A DNA stretch of 41,273 bases from Rhodanobacteraceae bacterium (GTDB lineage: Bacteria; Pseudomonadota; Gammaproteobacteria; Xanthomonadales; Rhodanobacteraceae), in assembly GCA_025928585.1 (NCBI GenBank), contig JAICJG010000012.1, positions 1 through 41,273 on the forward strand, written 5' to 3'. Below, piece after piece: positions 1 to 9,489 of the stretch (position 1 is its first letter; the number at the start of each line of letters is the position of its first letter). The translations under genes and the position numbers were made by a program. The notes under the pieces are model-generated. The model ran no database searches and was not told the origin of the DNA. It saw only the letters and a list, made by a program, of their open reading frames with translations.

Positions 1-675
<675 letters not shown>

Positions 676-932
676 TTGCGTTCGTCCATGAACGCTGCTT
701 CGAACGGCGCGTCGCCAACCTGAAGGCCTTCACGCCCTCGGCGCCAGAACGGTCTTCCGTGGCCTGACTTTCCACAAAAGCAGCGCCGGTTCGGGACTCG
801 GAAATAGCGCACCATCCCGTGCCCGGGCCGGACCGCGAGTTCCGAGTCCCGGGCAAAGCGTGACACAATGCCGGTTGGCGGCAACCTGCGCTCGTCACAC
901 TGCGTTTTCAGTCTTCCTCTCCCCGCTTCGCC
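676..932. other. mreB-mreC intergenic region with repeat fragment and inverted repeat
   Basis: No gene was found here. Bases 746-780 closely match 37526-37560 before ilvE (shared core tggcctgactttccac). Bases 792-803 (cgggactcggaa) and 840-851 (ttccgagtcccg) form a perfect 12-bp inverted repeat around a 36-base spacer. A cacaat at 863-868 could be a -10 element for mreC, but I see no convincing -35. Confidence 0.6.
792..851. repeat. 12-bp perfect inverted repeat between mreB and mreC
   Basis: The arms are 792-803 and 840-851. The 36-base spacer is itself GC-rich and includes cccgtgcccgggccgg, so a long RNA hairpin is likely. It could attenuate or stabilise transcript between mreB, needed in high amount, and mreCD. 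There is no T-run, so it is not a classical intrinsic terminator. Confidence 0.55.
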
Positions 933-1880
933 ATGGCGCTTCCGCAAAAGGAATCCACTCCGATTTTCTCGGACGCGACGGCGGGCACCCTGCGTCTGAT
1001 CGCCTACCTCGCGCTGGCCGCCGTGTTGATGGTGCTGGACCATCGCAACGGCTGGCTGCAACGCGCCCGCTACGCCACCGCGGCCGCAATCGTGCCGATC
1101 TACAAGCTGGCCGCGGCGCCCGCCGACTGGATCCACGGCGCCGGCGTCGCGTTCACCCAGCGCAGCAAGCTGATCGACGAGAACCGGCAACTGCGCGAGA
1201 CCCTGATGCTCGCCGAGGCGCGCCTCAACCGCATGCACTCGGTCGCACAGCAGAACGAGCGGCTGAAGCAGTTGCTGGATACCCAGCATCTACTGGGGAT
1301 GCATGCGCAACTGGCGCGGCTGATCGATGTCCAGCTGGGGCCGACCCGGGACCGCGTGATGCTGAACGTCGGCTCCCGCGAAGGCGTGCGCGTGGGCCAG
1401 ACCGTGATCGACTCGCACGGCGTGATGGGCCAGGTCGTCGAGATCTTGCCGCACGCCTCGGTGGCGATGCTGGTCACCGATCCGGACCATGCGGTCCCGG
1501 TGATGGTTTCGCGCACGGGCCTGCGCGGGATCGCGCACGGTACCGGCGACCCCGGGCAACTCGTGGTTTCGAACCTGCCGCTGTCATCGGACATCACGGC
1601 AGGCGACCAACTGGTCACCTCGGGGCTCGGTGGACGCTTCCCAGGCGGCTTTCCGGTCGGCACCGTGACCCGGCTGGAACGCGATCCGTCCGGGATGTTC
1701 CTGCAGGCGCTGGTGAAGCCCGCGGCCGAACTGGACCGCAGTGGCGAGGTGCTGCTGCTGCGCGACCAGCCGGATCCGGTCGGTCCGCCCGCGCCGGCGC
1801 CGCAGGTGGGCCCCCCCGATTCGCTGGCGCCGGCCGCCGCGGCGCCGCGCAAGCGCACCGCCACGGGGGCCGCGCCGTGA
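933..1880 (+). CDS. mreC: Rod shape-determining protein MreC
   Basis: MreC is a bitopic inner-membrane protein whose periplasmic part binds and activates PBP2 in the elongasome. The 315 residues fit the family: a short cytoplasmic N-terminus, a membrane helix around residues 20-36 (LIAYLALAAVLMVL), a coiled coil around 70-115 (DENRQLRETLMLAEARLN) and a beta-rich domain around 120-275 containing VMLNVGSREGVRVGQTV. The last ~35 residues are a low-complexity Pro/Ala tail ending KRTATGAAP. The ATG at 933 has no strong Shine-Dalgarno. Its stop overlaps the mreD GTG, implying coupled translation. Confidence 0.96.
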   Translation: MALPQKESTPIFSDATAGTLRLIAYLALAAVLMVLDHRNGWLQRARYATAAAIVPIYKLAAAPADWIHGAGVAFTQRSKLIDENRQLRETLMLAEARLNRMHSVAQQNERLKQLLDTQHLLGMHAQLARLIDVQLGPTRDRVMLNVGSREGVRVGQTVIDSHGVMGQVVEILPHASVAMLVTDPDHAVPVMVSRTGLRGIAHGTGDPGQLVVSNLPLSSDITAGDQLVTSGLGGRFPGGFPVGTVTRLERDPSGMFLQALVKPAAELDRSGEVLLLRDQPDPVGPPAPAPQVGPPDSLAPAAAAPRKRTATGAAP

Positions 1881-2377
1881 ACCGCATGCGCGCCCATGGC
1901 TGGACCTTCTGGATTTGCATCGCGCTGTCGCTGCTCCTGATGTTGATGCCGCTGCCGGCGATGGTGCAGCCGCTGAAGCCGTACTGGCCGGCGCTGGTGC
2001 TGGTCTACTGGGCGCTGGAAACCAGCGACCGCGTGACCGTCGGGCTCGCCTTCGGCGTCGGGCTCGCGGCCGATCTCCTGAACGGCGCGCTCCTCGGCGA
2101 CCAGGCGTTGCGGCTCGCGGTACTCGTGTTCATCGTGCTGCGCTTCCGCTCGCGGTTGCGATTCTTCCCGATGTGGCAGCAGGCGCTGGCGGTGTGGCTG
2201 CTGCTGCTCAACAACCACGTGCTGCAGGCCCTGATCCGCGCATTCGCGGGTGATCCGCGGATGCCCGTGCAGTCGTGGCTCGCACCAGCCGTGGGCGCCG
2301 CCATCTGGCCCTTCGTGTTCCTGCTGCTCGACGACGTCCATACCCGCGTCCGCGGGAAGGGCGCCAAGGCGACATGA
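1877..2377 (+). CDS. mreD: Rod shape-determining protein MreD
   Basis: MreD is a small polytopic inner-membrane partner of MreC. The GTG at 1877 overlaps the mreC TGA; an ATG three codons on (1886) is the alternative. The product is about 166 residues with several hydrophobic helices, including FWICIALSLLLMLMPLP near the N-terminus, FGVGLAADLLNGALLG in the middle and IWPFVFLLLDDVHTRVR at the end. The middle segment matches the MreD pattern in which a small/Asp-rich loop follows a helix. The stop overlaps the mrdA ATG (ATGA). Confidence 0.93.
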   Translation: MNRMRAHGWTFWICIALSLLLMLMPLPAMVQPLKPYWPALVLVYWALETSDRVTVGLAFGVGLAADLLNGALLGDQALRLAVLVFIVLRFRSRLRFFPMWQQALAVWLLLLNNHVLQALIRAFAGDPRMPVQSWLAPAVGAAIWPFVFLLLDDVHTRVRGKGAKAT

Positions 2378-4293
2378 ACCAGCACGAGGAACTCCGGGAC
2401 AAGGGCGCGCAGCTCGCGCGTTTCGGCCGGCGCGCGCTCGCGGGTTTCGTGATCATGCTGGCGCTGTTGCTGGTGGTGGCGGGCCGCTTCGTTTACCTGC
2501 AGGTGTTCGAACACGCCGAGTATTCGACGCGCGCCAAGGCCAACCGGGTGCGCCTCCGCCATTTGCCACCGCCGCGCGGCCTCATTTATGACCGCGACGG
2601 CCGCCTGCTGGCCGACAACGTGCCCGCGTTCCGGTTGGACGTGCTGCCCGACAAGGTCGAGCACATGGACCGGATGCTGCATCGCCTGTCGGCGATCGTG
2701 CCGCTCACGGACGACGACATCCGGCGCTTCAAGCAGAGCCTGAAGCAGCACCGGTCGTTCGAGCAGGTCCCGTTGAAGTTCCACCTGACGGAGAGCGAGC
2801 GCGACCGCTTCGCGATCGACCAGTGGCAGTTCCCGGGCGTGAGCGTCGCGCCCTATCTCACGCGCAATTATCCTTATGGTGCGGAGTTCGCGCACGTGAT
2901 TGGCTACGTCGGCCGCATCGACGAGAAGGAGCTGCAGCGGATCGACCCCGACCGGTATGCCGGCACCACCCATATCGGCAAGACCGGAATCGAAAAGCAA
3001 TACGAGAACCTGCTCCACGGCACGCCCGGCTACGAACTGGTCGAGGTGAATGCCAACCAGCGGCCCTTGCGGGTGTTGCAGCGGGTGCCGGCCAAGCCCG
3101 GCAAGAACCTGTACCTGACCATCGACGAACGCCTGCAGCGCGCCGCGATCGAAGCCTTCGATGGCCAGACCGGTGCCGCGGTCGTGATCGACCCTCGCAA
3201 CGGCGACGTCCTCGCGATGGTGACCGTGCCGAGTTTCGACGCCAACCTGTTCGTGAACGGAATCAGCCAGGCGGACTATTCCGCCCTGCTGGAAAACCCG
3301 GAAAAGCCGTTGCTCAACCGCACGATGCGCGGCGGCTATCCGCCCGGCTCGACGGTCAAGCCGTTTATCGGGCTGGGCGGACTGGAACTCGGCCTGCGCA
3401 AGGCTTCCGACACCGTGCTCTCCACCGGCACCTATTACATCCCGGGTTCCTCGCGCGGCTACCGCGACGATACCCGGTACGGCGCCGGGCGGGTCGATCT
3501 GGCACAGGCGATCACCCAGTCCGTCAACACGTACTTCTATTCGCTGGCGTACCAGATGGGCATCGGACGGTTCGACCAGTGGATGTCCAAATTCGGCTTC
3601 GGCAGCCCGACCGGCATCGACCTCCCCGACGAAACCGGCGGCGTGCTGCCTTCGCCGGAATGGAAGCGCAAGACCTTCAACAAGCCCTGGTACCCGGGCG
3701 AGACGGTGATTTCGGGCATCGGCCAGGGCTACTGGATGGTGACGCCGCTGCAGATGGCGCACGCGCTCGCCACGCTGGCGGACGGCGGGGTCGCCCACAC
3801 GCCGCACCTGCTGGCCGCCACCAGCGACGGATTGAAGGCACCGGAAGTGCCCTATCCGCAGCCGCCCGCGGTGCGGATCGCCGACGATCCCGCGGATTTC
3901 GCACCAGTCCGGCAAGGCATGCTGGGGGTGGTGTACGACAACAAGGGCACGGCATTCGGACTGGGCAAGGGCTTCCCCTACCTGATCGCCGGCAAGACCG
4001 GTACGGCCGAGCGCTATTCGCGAACCAGCGATGCCTACAACACCAACAAGAACCTCGCATACCTTGCCACGCGCCATCGCGCCTGGTTCATCTGCTATGC
4101 ACCCGCGGAGCACCCGCAGATCGCGATCGCGGTGGCACTGGAACACGGCGCCTGGGGCGGCAGCGCCGCGGCGCCGATCGCGCGCAAGATCCTCGACCAG
4201 TGGCTGGCCGATACGCCGCCTTCGGAACGCCCGCCGCTGCCGGTGACCGCCGACGCCCAGGCCGCCGCGGCGCCGGCCGGTCGCACGCCATGA
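2374..4293 (+). CDS. mrdA: Penicillin-binding protein 2, elongasome transpeptidase
   Basis: PBP2 cross-links new peptidoglycan during cell elongation, working with the glycosyltransferase RodA. The 639 residues begin with a cytoplasmic tail and one membrane helix (about 21-43, VIMLALLLVVAGRFVYLQ), then the dimerisation region with RGLIYDRDGRLLADN. The transpeptidase motifs are all present: S326-T-V-K329 in PPGSTVKPF, S383-V-N in the second motif, and K541-T-G in AGKTGTAE. The ATG at 2374 is chosen because it overlaps the mreD stop as ATGA. The stop in turn overlaps the rodA ATG. The C-terminus is an Ala/Pro-rich tail. Beta-lactams such as mecillinam act on this class. Confidence 0.97.
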   Translation: MNQHEELRDKGAQLARFGRRALAGFVIMLALLLVVAGRFVYLQVFEHAEYSTRAKANRVRLRHLPPPRGLIYDRDGRLLADNVPAFRLDVLPDKVEHMDRMLHRLSAIVPLTDDDIRRFKQSLKQHRSFEQVPLKFHLTESERDRFAIDQWQFPGVSVAPYLTRNYPYGAEFAHVIGYVGRIDEKELQRIDPDRYAGTTHIGKTGIEKQYENLLHGTPGYELVEVNANQRPLRVLQRVPAKPGKNLYLTIDERLQRAAIEAFDGQTGAAVVIDPRNGDVLAMVTVPSFDANLFVNGISQADYSALLENPEKPLLNRTMRGGYPPGSTVKPFIGLGGLELGLRKASDTVLSTGTYYIPGSSRGYRDDTRYGAGRVDLAQAITQSVNTYFYSLAYQMGIGRFDQWMSKFGFGSPTGIDLPDETGGVLPSPEWKRKTFNKPWYPGETVISGIGQGYWMVTPLQMAHALATLADGGVAHTPHLLAATSDGLKAPEVPYPQPPAVRIADDPADFAPVRQGMLGVVYDNKGTAFGLGKGFPYLIAGKTGTAERYSRTSDAYNTNKNLAYLATRHRAWFICYAPAEHPQIAIAVALEHGAWGGSAAAPIARKILDQWLADTPPSERPPLPVTADAQAAAAPAGRTP

Positions 4294-5414
4294 ACGCGCT
4301 GGTCAACGGCTTGCGCGGACGCGCGCTGCGGATGGGCCGGCGGATCCTCTCGCGCCCGCGCATCGACCTGCCGCTCGCGATCGCACTGCTGCTGCTCGCC
4401 GCCATCGGATTGACGGTGCTCTACAGTGCCAGCGACCTCGACGCCGGAACCGTGATCGGGCAGGCGGCGCGCTTCCTGATCGGCGCGGTCCTGCTCCTGG
4501 TGGTATCACGAATCCCACCTTCCCTGTTGCGGGCATGGACGCCGTGGTTCTATGCACTGGGGGTGCTGTTGCTGGTGGTGGTGCAGGTGCTGGGCGAAGG
4601 CCAGGGTGCGAGCCGCTGGCTGGACATCGGCGTGGTCCGCTTCCAGCCGTCCGAGCTGATGAAGCTCGCGATGCCGATGATGGTCGCGTGGTACCTGCAT
4701 CCGCGGCCGTTGCCGCCGCGCTGGCGCGACATCCTCGCCCTCGCGTTCCTGCTCGCGGTGCCGGTCCTGCTGATCGTCAAGCAGCCCGATCTCGGCACGG
4801 CGCTGCTGGTCGCGGCCTCCGGCGTGTTCGTGCTGTTCCTCGCCGGCCTGCAGTGGTGGAAAATCGGTGCGATGGTGGCTGGGCTCGCGGCGAGCGCACC
4901 GGTCGCATGGCACTTCATGCACGACTACCAGCGCGAACGCGTACTGACCTTCCTGCACCCGGAAAACGATCCGCTGGGCAGCGGCTGGCACATCCTGCAG
5001 TCGATGATCGCGGTGGGGTCCGGGGGCCTGCTCGGCAAGGGCTTCAACCAAGGCACCCAGTCCAAGCTCGAGTTCCTGCCCGAACACACCACCGACTTCA
5101 TCTTCGCGGTGCTCGGCGAGGAATTCGGCCTCGTCGGCGTACTGGTGCTGCTCACCGTGTACGCGGTGATCGTGGGCCGCTGCCTGTGGATCGCCGCCAA
5201 CGCACGCGACACCTGGTCGCGGCTGGTCGCGGGTGCGTTCGGCCTGGCCTTTTTCGTGTATGTCATCGTCAACGGCGGCATGATCACGGGGCTGCTGCCG
5301 GTGGTCGGAGTACCGCTGCCGCTGGTGAGCTACGGCGGCACCTCCGCGATCACCCTGCTGATCGGCTTCGGCGTCGTGATGTCGATCCACGCCCACCGCA
5401 AGTGGACGCCGTAG
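4290..5414 (+). CDS. rodA: RodA, SEDS-family peptidoglycan glycosyltransferase
   Basis: RodA polymerises lipid II into glycan strands and is the partner of PBP2. It has 374 residues with around ten membrane helices. Family signatures include GEGQGASRWLDIG, FQPSELMKL, KQPDLGTALL and LPEHTTDFIFAVLGEE, which carries the conserved acidic residue of SEDS enzymes, then GVPLPLVSYGGTSA near the end. The ATG at 4290 overlaps the mrdA stop. This is the last gene of the cluster. No clear intrinsic terminator follows within 100 bp; instead a repeat-rich spacer begins. Confidence 0.97.
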   Translation: MNALVNGLRGRALRMGRRILSRPRIDLPLAIALLLLAAIGLTVLYSASDLDAGTVIGQAARFLIGAVLLLVVSRIPPSLLRAWTPWFYALGVLLLVVVQVLGEGQGASRWLDIGVVRFQPSELMKLAMPMMVAWYLHPRPLPPRWRDILALAFLLAVPVLLIVKQPDLGTALLVAASGVFVLFLAGLQWWKIGAMVAGLAASAPVAWHFMHDYQRERVLTFLHPENDPLGSGWHILQSMIAVGSGGLLGKGFNQGTQSKLEFLPEHTTDFIFAVLGEEFGLVGVLVLLTVYAVIVGRCLWIAANARDTWSRLVAGAFGLAFFVYVIVNGGMITGLLPVVGVPLPLVSYGGTSAITLLIGFGVVMSIHAHRKWTP

Positions 5415-5570
5415 CGTCGCCATCCGCTTTTGACCTCATTCCGGCGCAAGCTGGACTGCGTTGGCAAGATTGCAAACGCGAACGCCACAGGCGGCGCGTA
5501 GCGCGAGCGCCCTGGGCGGCGCGAGTAATCCATTTTGATCTTTCGCGAGTACGAAACACTCTGGCTTTGG

Positions 5571-5826
5571 TTTCGCTCGCCTCAGCGGCGAGCGAGCTAC
5601 TTTCGTTTCGGCGAAAGTAGCCAAAGCCAAGCGCCCGGCACGACGATTTCGGCAACATCCTGTTGCCGAAACTTCCCTGTGCTTCTCGCGCCAAGCGGGC
5701 CGGCGCGAACTCGCACGTCCCTGTGCTCGAACATGCGCGCCTTGCTCCCGCTTGGCGCTGCGATGCTCGGCGTCGTGCAAGGACGCTGGAAGAGCTCTGC
5801 TTCGATGGTCGGCCATCCATGGCCTG
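5571..5826. repeat. Dispersed repeat, copy 1
   Basis: This pairs with 35401-35654. Over 5641-5760 the two copies align without gaps at 107 of 120 bases. It opens with a hairpin in which gctactttcg pairs with cgaaagtagc at about 5596-5620, followed by caaagccaa. It ends in the motif ggccatccatggcctg, which also occurs at 37532-37547. The base composition resembles the host chromosome. Confidence 0.85.
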
Positions 5827-5955
5827 GCGCGAAGCAAATTACTGGCAATGGGCTCCGCCCATACCCGCGCACCCGGGAGGCGCACGGAAAAAGACAGGGA
5901 TGTCTGCCCGGCAGGACGTCGGACTGACGGGTCGGGCAGCCACGACGCCAGCCGC

Positions 5956-5961
5956 TACAAT
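5956..5961 (+). promoter_or_regulatory. Possible -10 element upstream of valS
   Basis: The hexamer tacaat matches the sigma-70 -10 consensus at five of six positions and lies 47 bases before the valS ATG. No good -35 was found at 16-18 bp spacing, so this is tentative. Confidence 0.35.
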
Positions 5962-6008
5962 GCGCGTTTGCCTTGCAAACCGCGCCGCGCGCGGAACCCG
6001 GACCCGTG

Positions 6009-8834
6009 ATGGACAAGAGCTTCGACCCGAAGCAGATCGAATCGAAGTGGTATGCACGGTGGGAGGAGGCCGGTTGCTTCAGGCCGTCCGGCGCAGGTGA
6101 ACCCTACGCCATCCTGCTGCCACCGCCGAACGTTACCGGCACGCTGCACATGGGCCACGCGTTCCAGCAAACCGTCATGGACGCGCTGATCCGGCATGCA
6201 CGCATGTCGGGCAGGAACACCTTGTGGCAGGGCGGCACCGACCATGCCGGCATCGCGACCCAGAAGATCGTGGAAAACCAGTTGGCGGCCGAGGGCAAGT
6301 CCCGCCAGGACCTGGGCCGCGCCGGGTTCATCGAGCGCGTGTGGCGGTGGAAGCAGGAATCGGGTTCCACCATCACTCGCCAGATGCGCCGGCTGGGCGC
6401 GTCGATCGACTGGTCGCGCGAACGCTTCACGATGGACGAAGGCCTGTCCGCGGCGGTGCGGCGCGTGTTTGTCGAGTGGTATCGTGCGGGCCTCATCTAT
6501 CGCGGCAACCGGCTCGTCAATTGGGATCCGGTGCTGATGACCGCGGTGTCGGATCTCGAGGTCAACAACGTCGAGCGCGACGGGTTCCTCTGGTCGATCC
6601 GTTACGACGTGATCGATCCGCAACCAGGCGAACCCGACCACGTGGTGATCGCGACCACCCGCCCCGAGACCATGCTGGGTGACGTCGCGGTCGCGGTGCA
6701 CCCCGACGACCAGCGCTACCAGGCCCTGGTCGGCAGGAGGGTGCTGCTGCCATTGGCGAATCGCGAGCTCCCTGTGATCGCCGATGACTACGTCGATCGC
6801 GAGTTCGGTACCGGCTGCGTCAAGATCACGCCGGCGCACGACTTCAACGACTACGCGATCGGCCAGCGGCACAGGCTGGATTCGATCAACATCCTCACGC
6901 TGGATGCAAAGGTCAACGAGAACGCACCCGAATCCTACCGCGGCCTCGACCGCTACGACGCGCGCAAGCGGATCCTCGCCGACCTGGAAACGCGGGGCCT
7001 GCTGGTCGAGGCCAGGCCGCACAAGCTGCAGGTGCCGGTCAGCCAGCGCTCGGACGCGGTGATCGAACCGATGCTCACGGACCAGTGGTTCGTGGATCTC
7101 ACCTCGGACAAGGGCCGCGCGGCGATCACGCAGCCCGCGCTGGCCGCCGTCCGCGATGGCAACATCCGGTTCGTCCCGGAAAACTGGACCACCACCTACA
7201 CGCAGTGGCTGGACAACATCCAGGACTGGTGCATCAGCCGGCAACTCTGGTGGGGCCACCGGATCCCGGCGTGGTACGACGAGGCCGGCAACGTTTTCGT
7301 CGGCGAGGACGAAGCCGATGCCCGCGCGAACCCGCGGGTACAGCCGGTTGGTGCGCTGCGCCAGGACGAGGACGTGCTGGATACCTGGTTCTCCTCCGCA
7401 CTGTGGCCGTTTTCGACGCTCGGCTGGCCCTCGGACGTTCCGGTGGAAAACGAACGTGGCGAGGTCGTCGCGAACTGGCCGGCCGACAAGATCTTTCTTC
7501 CGAGCCAGGTACTGGTCACCGGCTTCGACATCATCTTCTTCTGGGTCGCCAGGATGGTGATGACGACCTTGTATTTCACCAAGCAGGTGCCGTTCCGCGA
7601 GGTCTACATCAACGCGACCGTGCGCGACGCGGAAGGCCAGAAGATGTCGAAGTCCAAGGGCAATACCCTGGACCCGCTGGACCTGATCGACGGCATCACG
7701 CTGCCCGCACTGGTCGAGAAATCCACGAAGTCGCTGCTGATCCCGCAGGTGCGCGAAAAGGTCGAGAAACGCATCCGCAAGGAATATCCCGAAGGGATCA
7801 CGGCGATCGGCACGGACGCGCTGCGCTTCACCTTCGCGGCGCTGGCCAGCCACAGCCGCACCATCAACTTCGACCTGAAGCGCGCGGAAGGCTACAAGGC
7901 GTTCTGCAACAAACTCTGGAACGCGGCGCGGTTCGTGTTGATGAATGCCGGGACCGGGGTCCGGGGACGGGGGACCGGAAAAGCACCGGCGACGGAAGCG
8001 GAGCGCTGGATCGTGTCGCGCCTGCACTTCGTGTTGGCGGAAGTCGACCGGCACTTCACCGCGTACCGCTTCGACCACCTCGCGCAGGCGCTCTACGAAT
8101 TCGTGTGGAACGATTATTGCGACTGGTTCCTGGAACTCTCCAAGCCAGCGCTGAACGGCGACGACGCGGAAGCCGCCGCATCCACGCGCCGCACGCTGCT
8201 GGTGGTGCTGGAATCTGCGCTGCGCGCGCTGCACCCGATCATTCCCTTCATCACCGAAGAAATCTGGCAATCGGTGGCGCCGCAACTCGGCCTGCAGGAA
8301 TCCAGCATCCTCCAACGCAGCTACGCGCACGCGCAGGAATTCGCGATCGACGAAGCCGCCAGTGCCGAGATCGAATGGCTGAAGCAGGTGCTCACGGGCG
8401 TGCGGCGGATCCGCAGCGAGATGAACATCGCGCCCGGACGGACGATTCCGGTCCTGCTGGCCGACGGCGAAGCCGAGGATCGCCGGCGCGCGGAGAAGTT
8501 CTGTGCGCAGATCGAATTCCTGGCACGCTGCGAGGCGCCGCGCTGGCTCGCGCCGGATGAAAGCGAACCCGCGGCCGCCGCGGCGGTGGTCGGCAACCTG
8601 CGCGTGCTGATTCCGCTCGCGGGCCTGATCGACCTCGAGGCCGAACGCGCGCGCCTCGCAAAAGAGATCGACCGCGTCGAGCGCGAAATCCGCAAGTGCG
8701 AAGGCAAGCTCGGCAATGCCAGCTTCGTCGACCACGCGCCCGCGGCCGTGGTCGAGCAGGAACGCGCGCGCCTCGCGGACTGGAGCACGCAACTCGCGGC
8801 GTTGCGCGAGCAGGCCGGACGGCTCGTCAATTGA
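6009..8834 (+). CDS. valS: Valyl-tRNA synthetase
   Basis: ValS charges tRNA-Val in the cytoplasm. It is a class I synthetase of 941 residues, with the HIGH-type motif H47-M-G-H inside [11 protein letters not shown] and the KMSKS motif at residues 545-549. An editing domain lies between them ([11 protein letters not shown]), and the C-terminus is a coiled-coil arm ([20 protein letters not shown]). The ATG at 6009 begins [15 protein letters not shown], the expected N-terminus; a TTG 12 codons upstream is unlikely. Residues about 647-659 ([13 protein letters not shown]) come from a G-run cassette resembling the repeats in the T2SS cluster. The gene is convergent with def, 12 bp away. Confidence 0.98.
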   Translation: MDKSFDPKQIESKWYARWEEAGCFRPSGAGEPYAILLPPPNVTGTLHMGHAFQQTVMDALIRHARMSGRNTLWQGGTDHAGIATQKIVENQLAAEGKSRQDLGRAGFIERVWRWKQESGSTITRQMRRLGASIDWSRERFTMDEGLSAAVRRVFVEWYRAGLIYRGNRLVNWDPVLMTAVSDLEVNNVERDGFLWSIRYDVIDPQPGEPDHVVIATTRPETMLGDVAVAVHPDDQRYQALVGRRVLLPLANRELPVIADDYVDREFGTGCVKITPAHDFNDYAIGQRHRLDSINILTLDAKVNENAPESYRGLDRYDARKRILADLETRGLLVEARPHKLQVPVSQRSDAVIEPMLTDQWFVDLTSDKGRAAITQPALAAVRDGNIRFVPENWTTTYTQWLDNIQDWCISRQLWWGHRIPAWYDEAGNVFVGEDEADARANPRVQPVGALRQDEDVLDTWFSSALWPFSTLGWPSDVPVENERGEVVANWPADKIFLPSQVLVTGFDIIFFWVARMVMTTLYFTKQVPFREVYINATVRDAEGQKMSKSKGNTLDPLDLIDGITLPALVEKSTKSLLIPQVREKVEKRIRKEYPEGITAIGTDALRFTFAALASHSRTINFDLKRAEGYKAFCNKLWNAARFVLMNAGTGVRGRGTGKAPATEAERWIVSRLHFVLAEVDRHFTAYRFDHLAQALYEFVWNDYCDWFLELSKPALNGDDAEAAASTRRTLLVVLESALRALHPIIPFITEEIWQSVAPQLGLQESSILQRSYAHAQEFAIDEAASAEIEWLKQVLTGVRRIRSEMNIAPGRTIPVLLADGEAEDRRRAEKFCAQIEFLARCEAPRWLAPDESEPAAAAAVVGNLRVLIPLAGLIDLEAERARLAKEIDRVEREIRKCEGKLGNASFVDHAPAAVVEQERARLADWSTQLAALREQAGRLVN
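7948..7986 (+). repeat. G-run cassette inside valS
   Basis: Five G-runs are followed by AAAAGC (gggaccggggtccggggac, then gggggaccggaaaagc). The layout closely parallels 18041-18083 in gspJ (gggacctgggaccggg, then cgaccgggcaaaaac). It is in frame and adds a Gly/Arg-rich linker to ValS. Confidence 0.6.
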
Positions 8835-8846
8835 GGGGCTGCGCGC

Positions 8847-9383
8847 TCATTCCCGCGCGCCGGCCTCGTCGGGGAACAGCACGTCGATGTAGCCGAACTT
8901 CGAGAAGTCGGTGATCCGCGACGGATACAGACGGCCGACCAGATGGTCGCACTCGTGCTGCACGACCCGCGCGTGGAAGCCCTCGGCGGTGCGGTCGATC
9001 AGCTGGCCCGCCGGGTCCAGTCCGCGGTAGCGGATCAGACTGTGGCGACTGACGACGCCGCGCAGGCCGGGGACCGACAGGCAACCCTCCCAGCCGTCCT
9101 CCATGTCGGCGGACAACGGTGCGATCAGCGGGTTCAGCAGGATCGTCCGCGGCACCTCGGGCTCGCCCGGATAGCGGTCGGAATGTTCGAAACCGAACAC
9201 CACGAGCTGCAGGTCGACGCCGATCTGCGGCGCCGCGAGGCCCACGCCGCCGGCGGCCTGCATCGTCTCGAACATGTCGGCGATCAGGTCGTCGAATTCG
9301 GCCGTCCCGAGCATCGCTTCCGGCACCGCCGGCGCGACGCGCATCAGGCGCGGGTCGCCCATCTTCAGGATTTCACGGATCAT
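8847..9383 (-). CDS. def: Peptide deformylase
   Basis: Def removes the N-terminal formyl group from nascent proteins using a metal ion, usually Fe2+. The 178 residues carry all three family motifs: [21 protein letters not shown] with the metal-binding Cys, and the HECDH box whose two His complete the metal site. Substrate-pocket residues look standard. The common partner fmt is not adjacent, and the length and N-terminus [13 protein letters not shown] fit a functional type I/II enzyme. A second def may exist elsewhere. It is transcribed against valS with a 12-bp gap. The 106 bp before the ATG separate it from the glycosyltransferase. Confidence 0.96.
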   Translation of the reverse strand: MIREILKMGDPRLMRVAPAVPEAMLGTAEFDDLIADMFETMQAAGGVGLAAPQIGVDLQLVVFGFEHSDRYPGEPEVPRTILLNPLIAPLSADMEDGWEGCLSVPGLRGVVSRHSLIRYRGLDPAGQLIDRTAEGFHARVVQHECDHLVGRLYPSRITDFSKFGYIDVLFPDEAGARE

Positions 9384-9489
9384 TGGCCCTACCGCGTTGG
9401 ATCATCATGGCAACGCCTCGCGGCGCGTCGGCAGGAGTGTACACAGCAATGCAGTAACTCCCGTGCAATGCGCCATGCTGGCGAACCCG

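Larger units (their letters stand above)
5415..6008. other. rodA-valS spacer dominated by a dispersed repeat
   Basis: This 594-bp stretch holds no gene I would defend. Its centre (5571-5826) is a copy of a repeat also found at 35401-35654. It is followed by a small hairpin at 5892-5905 (agaca-ggga-tgtct). A tacaat at 5956-5961 is a plausible -10 for valS. Open frames crossing the region translate to Arg/Ala-rich sequence and look non-coding, except that one reverse-strand frame is preserved between the two repeat copies (see findings). Confidence 0.7.

Noticed and set aside
5955-8792. 945-codon open frame on the minus strand opposite valS
   Set aside because: It mirrors valS codon for codon in a high-GC genome where antisense frames stay open. 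The translation is rich in Arg, Ala and His with no family motifs, while valS is certain.
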